64,000 bases of DNA, taken from contig CAUYUJ010022074.1 in assembly GCA_963575745.1 (NCBI GenBank), forward strand, positions 7,501 through 71,500, read 5' to 3'. The DNA comes from Prorocentrum cordatum. Lineage: Eukaryota; Sar; Dinophyceae; Prorocentrales; Prorocentraceae. How positions within the stretch are numbered: position 1 is the stretch's first letter; the number at the start of each line of letters is the position of its first letter. A model generated the notes under the pieces. That model had not been told where the DNA came from, made no database searches, and saw only the letters and a program-made list of their open reading frames with translations. Shown here one piece after another: positions 32,001-43,200 of the stretch. The position numbers and the translations under genes were made by a program.

Positions 32001-34664
32001 ACGTCACAATGGAAATTTCTATGTCGGGGGATGGGCGCGATGGTGCGCTCCATGTTAGGGGAAGATTGGAAGTGTTCGGAAACGTGCGTGGGGCTTGTTC
32101 GTGCCTGCCTGCGCTAGCTTGTGGATCAAAATTGTCAATTTTGATCCACAAGCTAGCTCAAATTGAAATCAGGGGAGGAGCTCCGCTCCGCGCCGCCAAG
32201 AAGCCCAAGACAGATCGGGGTGGACTTCAGCCGCAGATTGCATACGCAAACGAGAAGAGGGCGGAGGAGCATCGAAACGGGCAGGAGGTTCAATCTGTTA
32301 GATTTCACGCAGCACAATACCAAGCTTTATCCCTGGAGGAGCAGGACAGATTTGCCCAGAGTCGCGTCCAGTCCCGAGCTCGAGCCCACGAGGAACGAGA
32401 GACTATGAAGGCCCAGACTGAACTCGAGTTGGCTCGGAGGGAAACTATCAAAACAAAAGGCCTGGGGTTTTCATCTTACCGAGAGCCTCTTAGGACGGAG
32501 TGCGCCCAAGAGATTTTGGATGATAAATTGGGCAGACGGCGCGACGGCAGAGAACACGGGATGAATCGCGTTTGGAAGTATTTCCGTGGGGACGTTGAGA
32601 AGAAGAGCACTGTTATTGATTCAGGCTTCTCGTGTTAACGCCAAACACAATCTTGTCCCCCTCCCCTCGTTGTTTGGTTCCAGTGTTGTTTGTATGGATT
32701 GGCTCTGTCCAGGGCAAGGTGGCCCCAGTTGTGCCGGGGAGGGGTCGGGGGCCTAAGTGCACGGGGCATCTCGGCGTCCGAGGCATCGTGCCGCAGGGCT
32801 CCATCACGCGGAGAGTCACATGCCTCGAAGCTCACTTCGGCATGTGCAGGTTCAGGCACTCCGACGCGTGGGGCAAGTGCCAGATCGTCAAGGGGCGGCT
32901 CGAACACAGCATCTTTGAGCATGACTGCGTCACGTACTTGGTCCGCGTGAGACAAGTAGATAACGCTGCGAGGGACTTGTGGTTGAGAGTGGCATTCAAG
33001 CGACCTACTGGAAAGTTGGTGAAGTCCATTGTATTGGATGCCCGCACGGAGGTGCGGCCGAGTGGGTTGGGCGACGCTCGCTGCGTGTTTCAGGGCAGCA
33101 GTCGTTGGTAGAAAGCAAGTCGTGTCGTGATTCCTCTCCGCTTCCACGTTCGTTGACCCCTGCCCCATATTCGCCCTCGCTCACTCTGCCCCCGGAGGAG
33201 CACGAGGAGGAGGAGGAGCGAGGAGGAGGAGGACGAGCAGGACGGGACGAGAATAAGCAGGAGGGAGAGGGCGGAGCAGCATGGTGTCATCTCGCCATCT
33301 CTGATGTAAGCAGGGCTTGGGAGGTCGAAGGGGTCACGCTGCTCAGCCTCGGCATTCGTCCACAAGTTCACGGGGAAACGGATGCACCCTTCTTGTTCTA
33401 CTCGATCGGGGAGGTTGCCACTTGGCGCATCAGACTAGAAGGGGAGCGGGACCAAGCAATGCGGGTGTCCAGCGCGATGTTGCATAAGGTTGTCAACTTA
33501 GCGAACACAGACATGATCAATGTCATGAGGTTGTCAGATACATCAATCCAAGACGGGATATGCTTGTATGATTCTGCAACGGATCCTGTGGACAGCTTGA
33601 AGAAACAAAGCAAGAAAGATAAGTCACATCCTGGGTCTGAGGGTGGTCCTGCTGGAGACGTCGACTCAAGATTCGAGGAGGGGTTTGCGTCTGCCCCCAA
33701 CGTGATGCCCAAAGACCAAACTCCCAAAGACCAACCACAGGGAAGCGGAAAGGCCGTGAAGATAGCCGCGCCCAAGGGACCCTTGGCACCTCTTGAGCAC
33801 GCGGTGGTCGAAGTTGTACTCTCAGAATCCGAGTCGGAAAACAGCGAAGGCATCGTTGAGTTCGATGAGAAGTTGCAATGTTTCGTTTCTGCTTCGGGGA
33901 AGAAGGTTAAGATGAAGACCTCGCATGGGGCTCCGTATATTGGCGGTGGCGGTGGCGTTGCTTCCAAGAGCAGTGGAACATCACCCCCTGCAGCAGCTAA
34001 GGCATCTGGGGCCTCCAGTAGCAGCGGAGCTCTAGCACCTGCAACAGCCAAGGGATCCGGGGCCTCCAGTAGCAGCGGAGCTTCAGCACCTGCAGCAGCC
34101 AAGGGATCTGGGGCCTCCAGCAGCAGCGGAACTCCAGCACCTGCAGCAGCAAAGGCATCATCGGGCGCTTCCAGTAGCAGCGGAGCTCCAGCATCTGGGG
34201 CAGCGTCGAGTGCGGCACCAGTGCCGGCGGAACCACCGCCAGTTCGCCCATGGGACATCTTGAAGACCCCTCCCCCAGATGACCCAGCAGCAGAGCGTGA
34301 CGGTCATATTTTTGTGTGGTTGACTCGTACGAACAAAGCCAGCATGTGTGCAGGTTGCGATAAGGAGATTGACAAGCATGCCATTAAAGTGACCTACGAC
34401 CCTCATAAGTCTCTCCTGCCCAAGTCACGTCGTTGGAAATCTGTGCTATGGAAGTATTACCACATCGATTCTGATTGCCTGAAGCACATGGTCCAGCAAC
34501 CTCCATGGTATAATCAGGCTCGGCCTCAGGATCCGATCTTTACCAAGGATATTCAGACGTTGCCTGCTGCTCGTCGGCAAACTCCTCAGGGGTTCACGCT
34601 AGAGGTTGAGCGCACGATGGCAGCATATAGAGCTGCGTTCGCAAGCGCCTTGCGAACTTCTTGA
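29032..34664 (+). CDS. gene A: multi-exon protein of unknown function with C-terminal Cys/His motif
   Basis: Several balanced coding segments on one strand alternate with intron-like DNA. Exons I can support: 29032-29270, 29329 to about 29653 or 29700, about 29763-30060, possibly 30600-30755, 31039-31858, 32153-32611, 32713-33107 and 33314-34664 (TGA). Phase-consistent GT-AG introns are 29271-29328 (donor GTAAGT), 31859-32152, 32612-32712 and 33108-33313. The last exon carries an acidic patch, a 17-residue Ser/Gly/Ala repeat (51-bp units, about 34008-34215), then CAGC near 34350 and an H-x4-C pair near 34460, a possible zinc site loosely like PARP-type fingers. A Leu-rich segment (31150-31300) has a W-x-K-L-Q and NPF phrase. 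The frame shifts near 31535. The start codon is not identified, and the exons could belong to more than one gene. I recognise no family; function unknown. Confidence 0.55.
29271..29328 (+). other. 58-nt intron of gene A (GT-AG, phase 0)
   Basis: The donor GTAAGT follows a codon boundary (…NEQC). The acceptor TAG at 29326-29328 is an in-frame stop that is removed by splicing, and the next exon continues in phase with a balanced peptide (VAYRRPLLMLG). Confidence 0.6.
32113..32157. repeat. 45-bp perfect palindrome at a predicted 3' splice site
   Basis: Two perfect 22-bp arms (GCTAGCTTGTGGATCAAAATT…) meet around a single T. The right arm contains the AG at 32151-32152 used as the acceptor in the phase-consistent gene A model, so the acceptor would lie within the stem. 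Confidence 0.9.
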
Positions 34665-35075
34665 GTTCGCGATGCCGCGTGCTTGTGGTCGGGACCGTGG
34701 GCTCGATTCAGGTGTTCAGACGTGCGTTCCAAGGGTCACAGAACACAGGAACACTCCTGATGAGATGGTGCTTGTATAGACGCATGCAACATTCGAACAT
34801 TCGCAGCATATTCATTCATACATACACGTGGTTCGTCGTCCTGTAACCCAGTGATTGTGCGTGCGTAAGACCAGGGCCCGGAAGCATAGCATAGCAAGAG
34901 CGTGTAGCCACGGCCCCGTCCACTGGCCCACTTTTGTTGACAGCTGACGCATTGTCAGCTGAGGTTCTGCGTGCTTGAGACTGCACTCTTGATAGGAGCG
35001 CGCTGTGCAACAGGCCGTTCGAGCACGTGAGATTCTGAAATGCAGTTGCATCACATCAGCACCGAGGAGGAAGGA
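34665..35075. other. 3' flank of gene A and spacer
   Basis: AT-richer sequence at 34780-34840 (ATTCATTCATACATAC) may hold the 3' end of gene A. A small hairpin, CAGCTGAC-GCATT-GTCAGCTG, lies at 34940-34960. Confidence 0.4.
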
Positions 35076-35452
35076 TGAGGAGGGAGGAAAGAGGAGAGAG
35101 GAGGGAGAAGAGAGGAGGGATGGAGGGATGGAGGGATGGAGGAGGGAAGGATGATGGAGGGGTGAGGCAGAGAGGGTGATCGTGAGGGTAGGAGGGGAGG
35201 ATAGGGGGGGGACGCATGAAGGGGCTTAGAAGGAAAGAGGGTAGGCGATGAACGCAGAGGCATGCGAGGGGGGGGGGCCAGCCGCTCACCCTTAGTCAGT
35301 TTCCCTCCTCCTTTCCTTCTCCTCCTCCTCCTCATCATCATCATCATCCTCATCCTCATGCTCCTCCTCCTCCTCCTCCTCCTACTCCTCCTCCTCCTCC
35401 TCCTCCTCCTCTTCTCTTCCTCCTCCTCCTCCTCCTCCTCCTCCTCCTGCCA
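35076..35452. repeat. GGA-rich then TCC-rich block
   Basis: GGAGGGATGGAGGG purines at 35080-35240, then TCC/CAT triplets at 35300-35450. The two halves could pair partly. Confidence 0.85.
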
Positions 35453-35788
35453 GGGGGTGTCATCAGCTCTCGTCGGGTGCCTGCGTCGGCATCTCAGCTT
35501 GGGGGCAGGGTGACGCTACCTCGGGCTCAAGGCGTTGCCCTCCAGTCGGAGCTGATCTCCCTGCAAATCTCTCGGACGCCCAGGGGCGGGCAGCATTGCT
35601 GCATTGATATGGCTATGTAAATACGTGATGCAAATGCGTGATGACAAGCCCAGTACGTGTGTGTGTGTGTGTTTGTAATCATGCAGCATGAATATTGCCC
35701 TGTCATGCCGATGCCCCTCGCTATACTTCTATCCCTGATCCCCCCTGCCCCCCTCGATGAAAGTGAGAGGGGGGGCCAGCACGCCGCC

Positions 35789-36163
35789 ATGGAGGAGGGC
35801 TTCGACGGCTTGCCCCCCAACGGCGAGAACGACAGCCAGGAGTACTTCGCGGGCGCTGCGGGCGTTGCCGGCGAGGATTCCCAGGTTGTCGGGGTGTTGG
35901 GTGTTGGGGGCTACCCAGGCCTTCAAAACTTTGTCGTTCCCACCCCCGCTTCATCCACTAAAGCTTCCTCATTCGCTGCGCTAGCAAGGATCGCTGGTTT
36001 TGACTTCTCCAACGCTGGATTTACTAACATCCCCAACGTTACACCTAAATCACCCAAATTCAATTCAAGTAATTATTTTCGCATGTCCCAAGGAATTCCA
36101 GGGGGGGGGCTTCCGGGAGGTATCCGGGGGGTCGCCGGGAGGTCCCGGGGGGGGGGGAAATAG
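35789..36163 (+). CDS. hypothetical small ORF or first exon
   Basis: From ATG at 35789 the frame encodes about 124 residues, starting MEEGFDGLPPNGENDSQEYF, then a Gly/Val-rich part and a Ser/Ala/Phe/Asn-rich part (IAGFDFSNAGFTNIPN). Composition is unlike the repeats on either side. The last 35 residues run into GGGAGGTC-type repeats (36095-36240), so the true exon probably ends near 36095. It could be a stand-alone gene or a 5' exon joined to sequence near 36640 or to gene B. No domain is recognised. Confidence 0.4.
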   Translation: MEEGFDGLPPNGENDSQEYFAGAAGVAGEDSQVVGVLGVGGYPGLQNFVVPTPASSTKASSFAALARIAGFDFSNAGFTNIPNVTPKSPKFNSSNYFRMSQGIPGGGLPGGIRGVAGRSRGGGK

Positions 36164-36354
36164 GATCTGTGTGACTGTTGCACTTTTGGAGGAGATCCGC
36201 CGGGAGGTCGCCGGGAGGTCAGGGGGGGGGTGTGTAATTCCCAAAGAAATACGAGGTGATATTAAAAATAGCAAGAAGTTCAAAACAAGCCCAGGGTCGA
36301 AAACAAGCGGCGATGTCAGGGTTCGGTGAACCAGCGATCCTTGTGAGGTTTCCG

Positions 36355-36615
36355 CTCGATTCCTTCTCCTTCTCCTCCGTCCTCCTCCTCCTACTCTTCC
36401 TCCTCCTACTCCTCCTCTTCCTGCTTCCCTGCAGAACCTCCTACTCCTCATCTTCCTACTCCTCAGCTTATCCGCCTCCAACTCCTCAGCTCATCCTACT
36501 CCTCACCTCGTCCTCCTTCCCTCCTGGTCCTCCTACTCCTCCTGCTCCTACTCCTCCTGCTTCGCATCCTTCCACTCCTCACCCTCTCACTCCTGATCTT
36601 TCTAACCTTCATTAT
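36355..36615. repeat. TCC/TCCTACTCC-rich tract
   Basis: Imperfect CTCCTACTCCTC units. It separates two possible coding patches. Confidence 0.8.
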
Positions 36616-36639
36616 CCTACCCCACCCTCCTCCTCCCAT

Positions 36640-37330
36640 CATCATGCCGTTGTTTGCTTGCAATTGGCCAATCATCATCATGCCCGCCGCGCGCGCCTTG
36701 ACGCTCAAGCTGCGCTCGCGTTCGCGCGGCTGCAGGCCGCCCTTATGGCCGCGTGCCCGTGGACGCCAGCGCAGTTGCGGACTGGTTTCGGGAGCCCGGC
36801 GAGCGCGCGCACGTTCCCGCTCCGAGCTCCAGGGGCCCATCGACGCGGCGCTGTCAAGGCGCCCGCGCTGCTGGGCCTCGATCTGTACGATCGCGGCACC
36901 CGCGGCCCCGAGCCGCCTCCCGCGCCTCCTGTGGCCCCGCTGGGTCTGCCAGGGCCATGGCCCTGGTGGGCGCCGGCTTGGCTGGAACTTCCATTGGCAA
37001 ACCGCGTTCCCCTATGGTGGTACTGGGGACCTTGGGAGGAGCGGGAGGTTCCCGCGGTGTGGGCGGTGCCGCTTTGGGACGGCGTCGGTCCGCCTGCCGA
37101 CCCGCGGCCAGACCCCGCGGGCTGCCTGCTGCTGTGGACGGAGTCGGGCTCGGCGCGGTGCCCTTGGGAAAACTATCCCCCGCGGCCAATTTGAATTTGA
37201 ATTTGCCAGTGGGATCCAACCGAATCCCATTGGCCTGTTGTCGGCTTTCCGTTTCGCCCGTGGCAGGTATTTGAAGTACACCGATTTGATGTTCGTGGGC
37301 GTGCTCGGGGCGGAGATCCGCCAGTAGTAG
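36640..37330 (+). other. GC-rich patch with possible exon(s)
   Basis: Three plus-strand frames stay open. Two have locally balanced peptides: one at 36645-36860 (ARLDAQAALAFARLQAAL) and another at 36950-37270 (ALVGAGLAGTSIGKPRSP, later LNLNLPVGSNRIPL). No domain is visible and the frames disagree, so no gene is called. Confidence 0.3.
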
Positions 37331-37374
37331 AGGCGCGCCTTGCCTGGTCTCTGGGGGCGCCGCTGTGACGCCGC

Positions 37375-37510
37375 GCCATCATCATCATCATCATCATCAT
37401 CATCAGCATCATCATCATCATCATCGTCATCATCATCATCATCATTACCACCATTGTCATCATCACCATAGTCATCACCACCATCATCATCTTCACCATG
37501 TCCTCATCAT
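37375..37510. repeat. (ATC)n tract
   Basis: CATCAT triplets with ACC interruptions; similar to 23816-24060. Confidence 0.95.
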
Positions 37511-37714
37511 TTGCCTCCCCTTCATCCTTCACTGCCGCTGCTAAGCCGTCGCTTCCGCCGCCGCCTCAACCCCTTTCGCCTCCACGCTCTGCCATCCTCA
37601 TCTCTACTGCCTCGCCCCCTGCCCTAGCCTGTCCACATCCCGGACCCCGCCCAGGCCGTCGCGCCAGAAGGGGGTGAGGCATGTAACGGCCCAAGGATCC
37701 GTAGAGGGGTACGC

Positions 37715-37860
37715 CTTCCCACTCCTCCTCCTCCTACTCCTCCTCCACCTTCTCCTTCTCCTCTTCCTCTTCCTCTTCATCCTTCTCCTCCCGCGCCTCC
37801 TCCCCCTCCTTCTCATCCTCCTCCTCCTCCTCCTCCTCCTCCTCCTCCTCCTCCTCCCTG
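37715..37860. repeat. (TCC)n tract
   Basis: TCC and CTTCTCC triplets, pure at 37815-37857. Possible intron content upstream of gene B. Confidence 0.9.
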
Positions 37861-38230
37861 GCCCTGGTCCTGGGCCTGGCTCTTCGACCTGGAAACCTTG
37901 CCCCCCGCCGCGAACGTTTCAGGAAATCTGCCACTTAGCCGGCGGGCCCTGCCGATCTCTTGGGGCGGACGGATGGGGGAGGGGAGGGGGCGTCGGTCCG
38001 CTCCAGCGTCTTGGCGCCCTCGGAGAGCTGGGGGGGGGGAAGGAGGCAGGAGGCAGAGGAAGAGCCAGGACTAGGACAGGTGGACGAGGAGGTCTTGGAG
38101 GAGGTCTTGGAGGAGGTGGAGGGCGTGGACGCGGAGGAGGAGGAGGATGCGCTTGAGCCTCCGACAGGTCACTACGATATTTCCGAATCCAGAACCTCGG
38201 CGAGCTGAAGATGGTAACGAACTCCCTCAG

Positions 38231-39729
38231 ATGGAGAGCGTCGAGGAAGATGTGTACGTCTCTTTCACGCGGCTCCCATCCTCGCTGGCTTTGTTGATGG
38301 CTTCTTGTTTGAAGACCTTTACGCAGTATTACATGAGTATGTTGGTTGGGACTGCGTGCTCTGGAAGTGACCTTGCAATGAAGATACTGGTCGTCTTACA
38401 GCGTCAATTCAGGATGCACTTCGACGTCGCGTTCACCTTCACGCATTCGTTGGCAGTCGAGATTAATCGCAAGAAGAGGGAGTTCTTGCTCCACCAGTTC
38501 CCTGACATTCGCACTGTCCTGGGCGACGTAGCTCTCCTCAGCTCCCTTCGTGCGCGCTGCCACAAGGTGAACGCTGAGGTGATCGTTCCATCGTGTCAGA
38601 TGGTCATCGCAGGCTTCTCGTGCACCAGTCGCTCCCGAGCTTCGAATCGAAGCTCGCAGCATGCGAATTGCGTTCAGAACCGCACCGAAGCAGCAACAAG
38701 TACCACATTCTGGGATATTCATCAGTACATTTCGGAGGTACGGCCCGCAGTGGTGATCATGGAAAACGTGAAAGAACTCCTCGAACAAAGAGGCAGCGGA
38801 TCTGATGACATGAGCGACGCAGATTTCATTGTTGCTGAGATGAAAAAGTTAAGTTACACGGGCTTCCACACGGTCATCAACTCAGCCGACCATGGTGCGA
38901 TTACGAGCCGCATCCGCCTGTACTTCGTCTTCGTCCAAGCTCAGAACATCAACGAGGCGACGAAATCAAAGGTTAACGGGTTCGGCGAAGAGATCATCGG
39001 GTGCCTCATCACCGACGCCGGGAGCGTTGAGAGCATCATCAGCTTGGATGCGCCTGGTGACTTGGACCTTGTCACGTCCAGCGATGTGATAGAGCAGGAC
39101 TCCAAGCGCAGGAAGACCGACTTCAAGTACAAGGACGACCATTACGAGATCTTCCAAACGATCCTCTACAACTGGCCTCCCATCCTCACCAATTCGGATG
39201 GGATCTTCGGGAAGTCGATGAGAGGCAGATCGAAGCGTGCTACTTCCTGAACAACAGGTGGCCCATGGGTGACGTTCACATTCCCGAGTTCGTGGGCGTC
39301 CAGATGTCGCTGCCTCGCTTGGTCGGGTGGCCCAACAAGGTTCGCAACCCGTGGAGCGCCACCGTTCCGACCATCATCTCGAACTCTACCATCGTCATGC
39401 GTTGGGTGCCGCGAGGATTCGATAAGCCGCTGGTTCGCGCCCTTTCGGGGTATGAGCTGATGAAGGTCACTGGGTGGACTGACAGCATGTGGGCGCCAGA
39501 AAAGCACGGCATCCTCAAGGGCCCCGACTTCAAGAACGACTGCGAGCTCCTCACCTCCCTGGCCGGGAACGCCTTCAACGGTCATGCGCTCCCATGTGTC
39601 ATCGTAGCAGCGTTCGCCATGAGGGGCATGATCATGCAGGCCCCAGAGGAATCCGACGAGGAGAGCGAGAAAGAGGAGGGCGCCGCGGCGTCGGACGACA
39701 CTGATGGTTTGCTCAGCTCGTCGGACTGA
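38231..39729 (+). CDS. gene B: divergent C5 cytosine DNA methyltransferase-like protein (one frame break)
   Basis: The protein resembles DNMT/Dcm enzymes, which transfer a methyl group from S-adenosylmethionine to C5 of cytosine in DNA. From ATG 38231: motif I VGTACSGSD at residues 39-47, VEIN at 76-79 (motif II-like), LGD at 97-99, motif IV GFSCTSRS at 128-135 with candidate catalytic Cys131 (codon 38621), motif VI MENV at 177-180, motif VIII SRIR at 226-229. The frame then changes near 39195-39210: upstream it is open to TGA at 39248, while the next frame carries DLREVDERQI and continues through an SGYELMKVTGW region and motif X LAGNAF (near 39560) to an acidic, Ser-rich tail ending in TGA at 39729. 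Total is about 500 residues, a catalytic domain only. Departures from consensus are PC to SC in motif IV and no Gln in motif VIII. No intron is evident. An upstream exon is possible, since CAG precedes the ATG. Activity is uncertain; the fold assignment is firm. Confidence 0.8.
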
Positions 39730-40287
39730 TTGGGCTAGACAGCAGTCTAATTCGCAAAGACGTTTGGACCCTCACCGAGGGCGCTTCGATCTTGGTTCGG
39801 ATGAAAACCACGTGCGACATCCACCGTATGATTCAAACTCTCGTTCGATGTGTTGCAGGCCCTTGGGGGCCAGGCATCAAACAGAGGAGATGGGGAGATA
39901 GGAGGAGGTAGAGGCAGGGAGTAGTGGGAGGTCAGGAAGGCAGGATGGAGGATGGAGGATGTGGGGGAGCTCAAAGTCGACTATTCCGAATTTCGATTCC
40001 CCCTTGTACGTATGTCTGAGGTGGGGAACCTCCTCCTCCTCCTTCCCCTTCTCATCCTCCTCATCTTCTCCTTCTCCTCCTCCTCCTCCTCCTCCTCCTC
40101 CTCCTCCTCTTTCCTCTCTCCCTCCCTCCCTCCCCCTCCTCCTCCTCGGCCGTGGTGCCATGGTGGGCCCGCCGGAAGCCTGTTTGGGCTCGAGAGGTTT
40201 ACCAGGATCAGGATACGACATCGTGACGCTGCCAGGGTGCCCGAGATTTTACTACCAGGTAGTGTACATCTGACGAACAGCTGCATC
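39730..40287. other. gene B-gene C spacer with TCC tract
   Basis: TCC triplets occupy 40034-40145. Upstream (39880-39960) is purine-rich. A frame open across the tract joins gene C in phase, but the first non-repetitive residues and the ATG at 40288 suggest translation starts there. The spacer could hold a 5' UTR intron. Confidence 0.5.
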
Positions 40288-43200
40288 ATGTCACAGTCCG
40301 CCGCTTTCCTGGACAGCCTGCCGAACGCTGGCTCCTGCGACAAGGAGCCGGACAGCAAGGCGAAGAGCAAGAAGTCAAAGGGGCAGGTCAAGGGGATGGT
40401 CGGTTTCAAAGCCAGCCTCGATGACTTCATCCGTTGGGTACCTGACGGCAGAGTCTGCGAACTATGCTTCAAGAAAGACACCGACGAGGACCCCGTTTGC
40501 AAGCTCTTCCCAGGCAGGAAGTGGGCATACCCCATCAAGAAGGAAGGCCAGAAGAACGAGGGAACGATCTGCTTCTACTGTATGCGTACCCACGAGAGCC
40601 GTTACAAGTACGCGCGGCAGATGAACTTGGCTGCCTTGAAGAATCTCCTCAAGGGCCCCGACTCCGACAAGGAGAGGGCGGAGTTCGAGTCTCTCCTGGA
40701 GTTCGTCGTAACCTGGCACGTCGAGAACCAGACGCTGAAGGGCAAGATCTGCTGGACAGACTATGAAGTGAATAAAAAAAGCTCAGGTAGTGGCAAAGAA
40801 ACGAGGAATGATCGAGATCTCAGATCCCGAGGACGACTGGATGTACTTGGAGGACTACCAGACAGCCCACGGCGACCCCGCGTTGAAAGGCCATGCCATC
40901 GTCCCGCACCCGGACAACGGCAGAAAGATCGTCGTGATTCCGAGTGGCAAGCTTTGCAAGATCAGGAAGGTGAACTCTGTGATCTCGGACGTTAACAAGG
41001 TAGTCGCGGACCGGGACGACGCCGACATGAGCAAGACCGACTTGAACGATATCCAAGCTGGTCTCTTCAAGAGTTTCGGGCACACTAAGGCTACTGGGTG
41101 GACGCTGGACCAGCTGATGGGTTCGTCTTCTTCGCAGTCTCCAGGGCCGGCCCCTTCTCAACCTCAGACCCCTGTTCCGCGTGGTACAGAGCACCGCACT
41201 CCTATCAAGGCTGCTGGTGCCGAGTCTGCTTCGGAAGGATTGGGATTCGGTTTCTCCTTGAGCCCCAGCCCAGAGGTCGCAACCCCCTCCAGGCCCGCAC
41301 GCGGTCAAGGGGAGCCGCCTGCTACTGGGCGCAGGGCAACGGGCAAGGCCAAAGCCAGGGCGACCTCCAACCAGCCAGGTGCACCCGCAAGCTCGACCAA
41401 GCCCAATGCGATGGAGGGGGCCAAGTCGACTCGCGGCCGCAAGCCGCGAGACCTCATCGTTGTCGCCACGACTCTGATGGGGGAGCTAGAAGTGTCAGAC
41501 TCGAGCACCGACAAGTTCTTCGCGATGGGGCGCCAGCAGACCAAGGACTACATCGGGAGGCTTCTGAAGGACCTGGCAGGTTCTCGGGACAAGGCCACCG
41601 AGGGTGAATCGTTCGATGCTTTCGAAGCTAAGTGGAGGCAGCTCAGCTGCGCGGCGGAGATGATCAGCATGACGAACTGGAAGGGCACCAGCCACCCGGA
41701 CTTCGCAACGACCTACGACAACCAGATGCAGAGGTTGAACACTCATCCTAGAGTGGATTCTCGGTGGCCTGTGTTCTGGAAGATCGCTCGCAAGGAGCTT
41801 CGCGTGCAGCTGGACATGTCGCACAACGAGTTCTGTGCTCAGCTCAGCGTCGATTCGCTGCAGGACATCGGCGTGTCCACCACCAAGATTCTTGACGTTC
41901 AGATCCAGTGCCTCATCAGCCGAGTGGCAGCTTCCACCAAGAACCCAGACGTACCCACAATTGCAAAGAAGATGGCGATGACGTTCAACGGGAATGCGTG
42001 GGACCAGATCGTGGCAGACATCAGCTTCAGGTGCCAGTTGGCCGTACTTCGCACTTTGACTGATGACAATTCCTCTCAAGAGTTGGTTCAGAGAGCCAAA
42101 GCTGCCATGACCGAGGCCGAGTCTAACAAAGACGGCGATGCTGTGCTAGCTTCCGTGTTCACTTTCCGTGGCGGGCGATCGTGGTACACCAGCGTGATGA
42201 AGATGTTCGAAAACAAGGCGGGAGATTCCAAGTTGAATATGGACTTCGCGGAGGTGGTTAACAACGTGAACAGCAAGGTGACGATAGCGGCGGCCACCAA
42301 CAATCTGAATCTACAGGACGCAGGGGGCATGTGCCAGGTAACCGACTGACGCACTCAACATAACATAAGTAATAATATAAGTACCAATTGTTGTTTTCAA
42401 ACATTTTGCCACGAAACGTTACGATACGAAACGCACGCCACGAAGGAACTCAAGGACATCTGCATGATGTTGGCCAAAGCTGATGGCATCCTCACGTCGC
42501 TCGCGCCCAGTGGTGGGCTCGCTACTGCGCTCAAGTTGCAGGGCAAGGTTCGTGAGACGGCGATGGCAACGGTGCTTCTTTCTTTCAAGGTGATGATCTC
42601 CACGTGCCAGCAGCGCACGTTCGAGGAGCACGATTTCAAGGGTATCTTGGAGACGGTCGGCGATCTCTCCAGCTTCAAGCACCTCGTTGGCGAGTGCTGG
42701 GGCTGCAGCGAGAACGTGCAGTCGTCGCTGAAGTACTCCATGATCTTCATGAAGCACGCGCCGATTCTCGTCAGCGACAGCGCGTCCGCCGACGCCAAGT
42801 TTGAGGCGCGATTGGGGGGGGGCTCCTTCTCCTCCTCCTCCTCCTCCTCCTCCTCGCTCCTCCTCCTCCTCGCTCCTCCTCGCTCCTCCTCCTCCTCCTC
42901 CTCCTCCTCCTCCCCCTCCTCCTCCTTTCCTCCTCGCCCTCCTCCTACTCATCTCCCTGCCCCTCCCAGGAGGGGGAGGAGAAGGAGGAGGGAGCGGAGG
43001 AGGAGAGATGCGGATGAGTAGGAGGAAGATGAGGAGGAGCGGGAGAGGGAGGGAGATACGATAGAGGAAGAGGAGCAAGAGGCAGCTGCAGAGATAAGGA
43101 GGAGGAGGAGGAGCAAGAAACAGAAGCGGGAGGAAGAAGAGGAGGAGGAAGAGAAGGAGGAGAGAGGAGGAGCGCTGCCCGGAGGCCCTCGAGTTCTGCG

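Noticed and set aside
38231-39729. Reverse transcriptase fused to the methyltransferase, as in known dinoflagellate DNMT retrotransposons
   Set aside because: No YxDD-like motif or other RT landmark was found in flanking frames between 35 and 45 kb.
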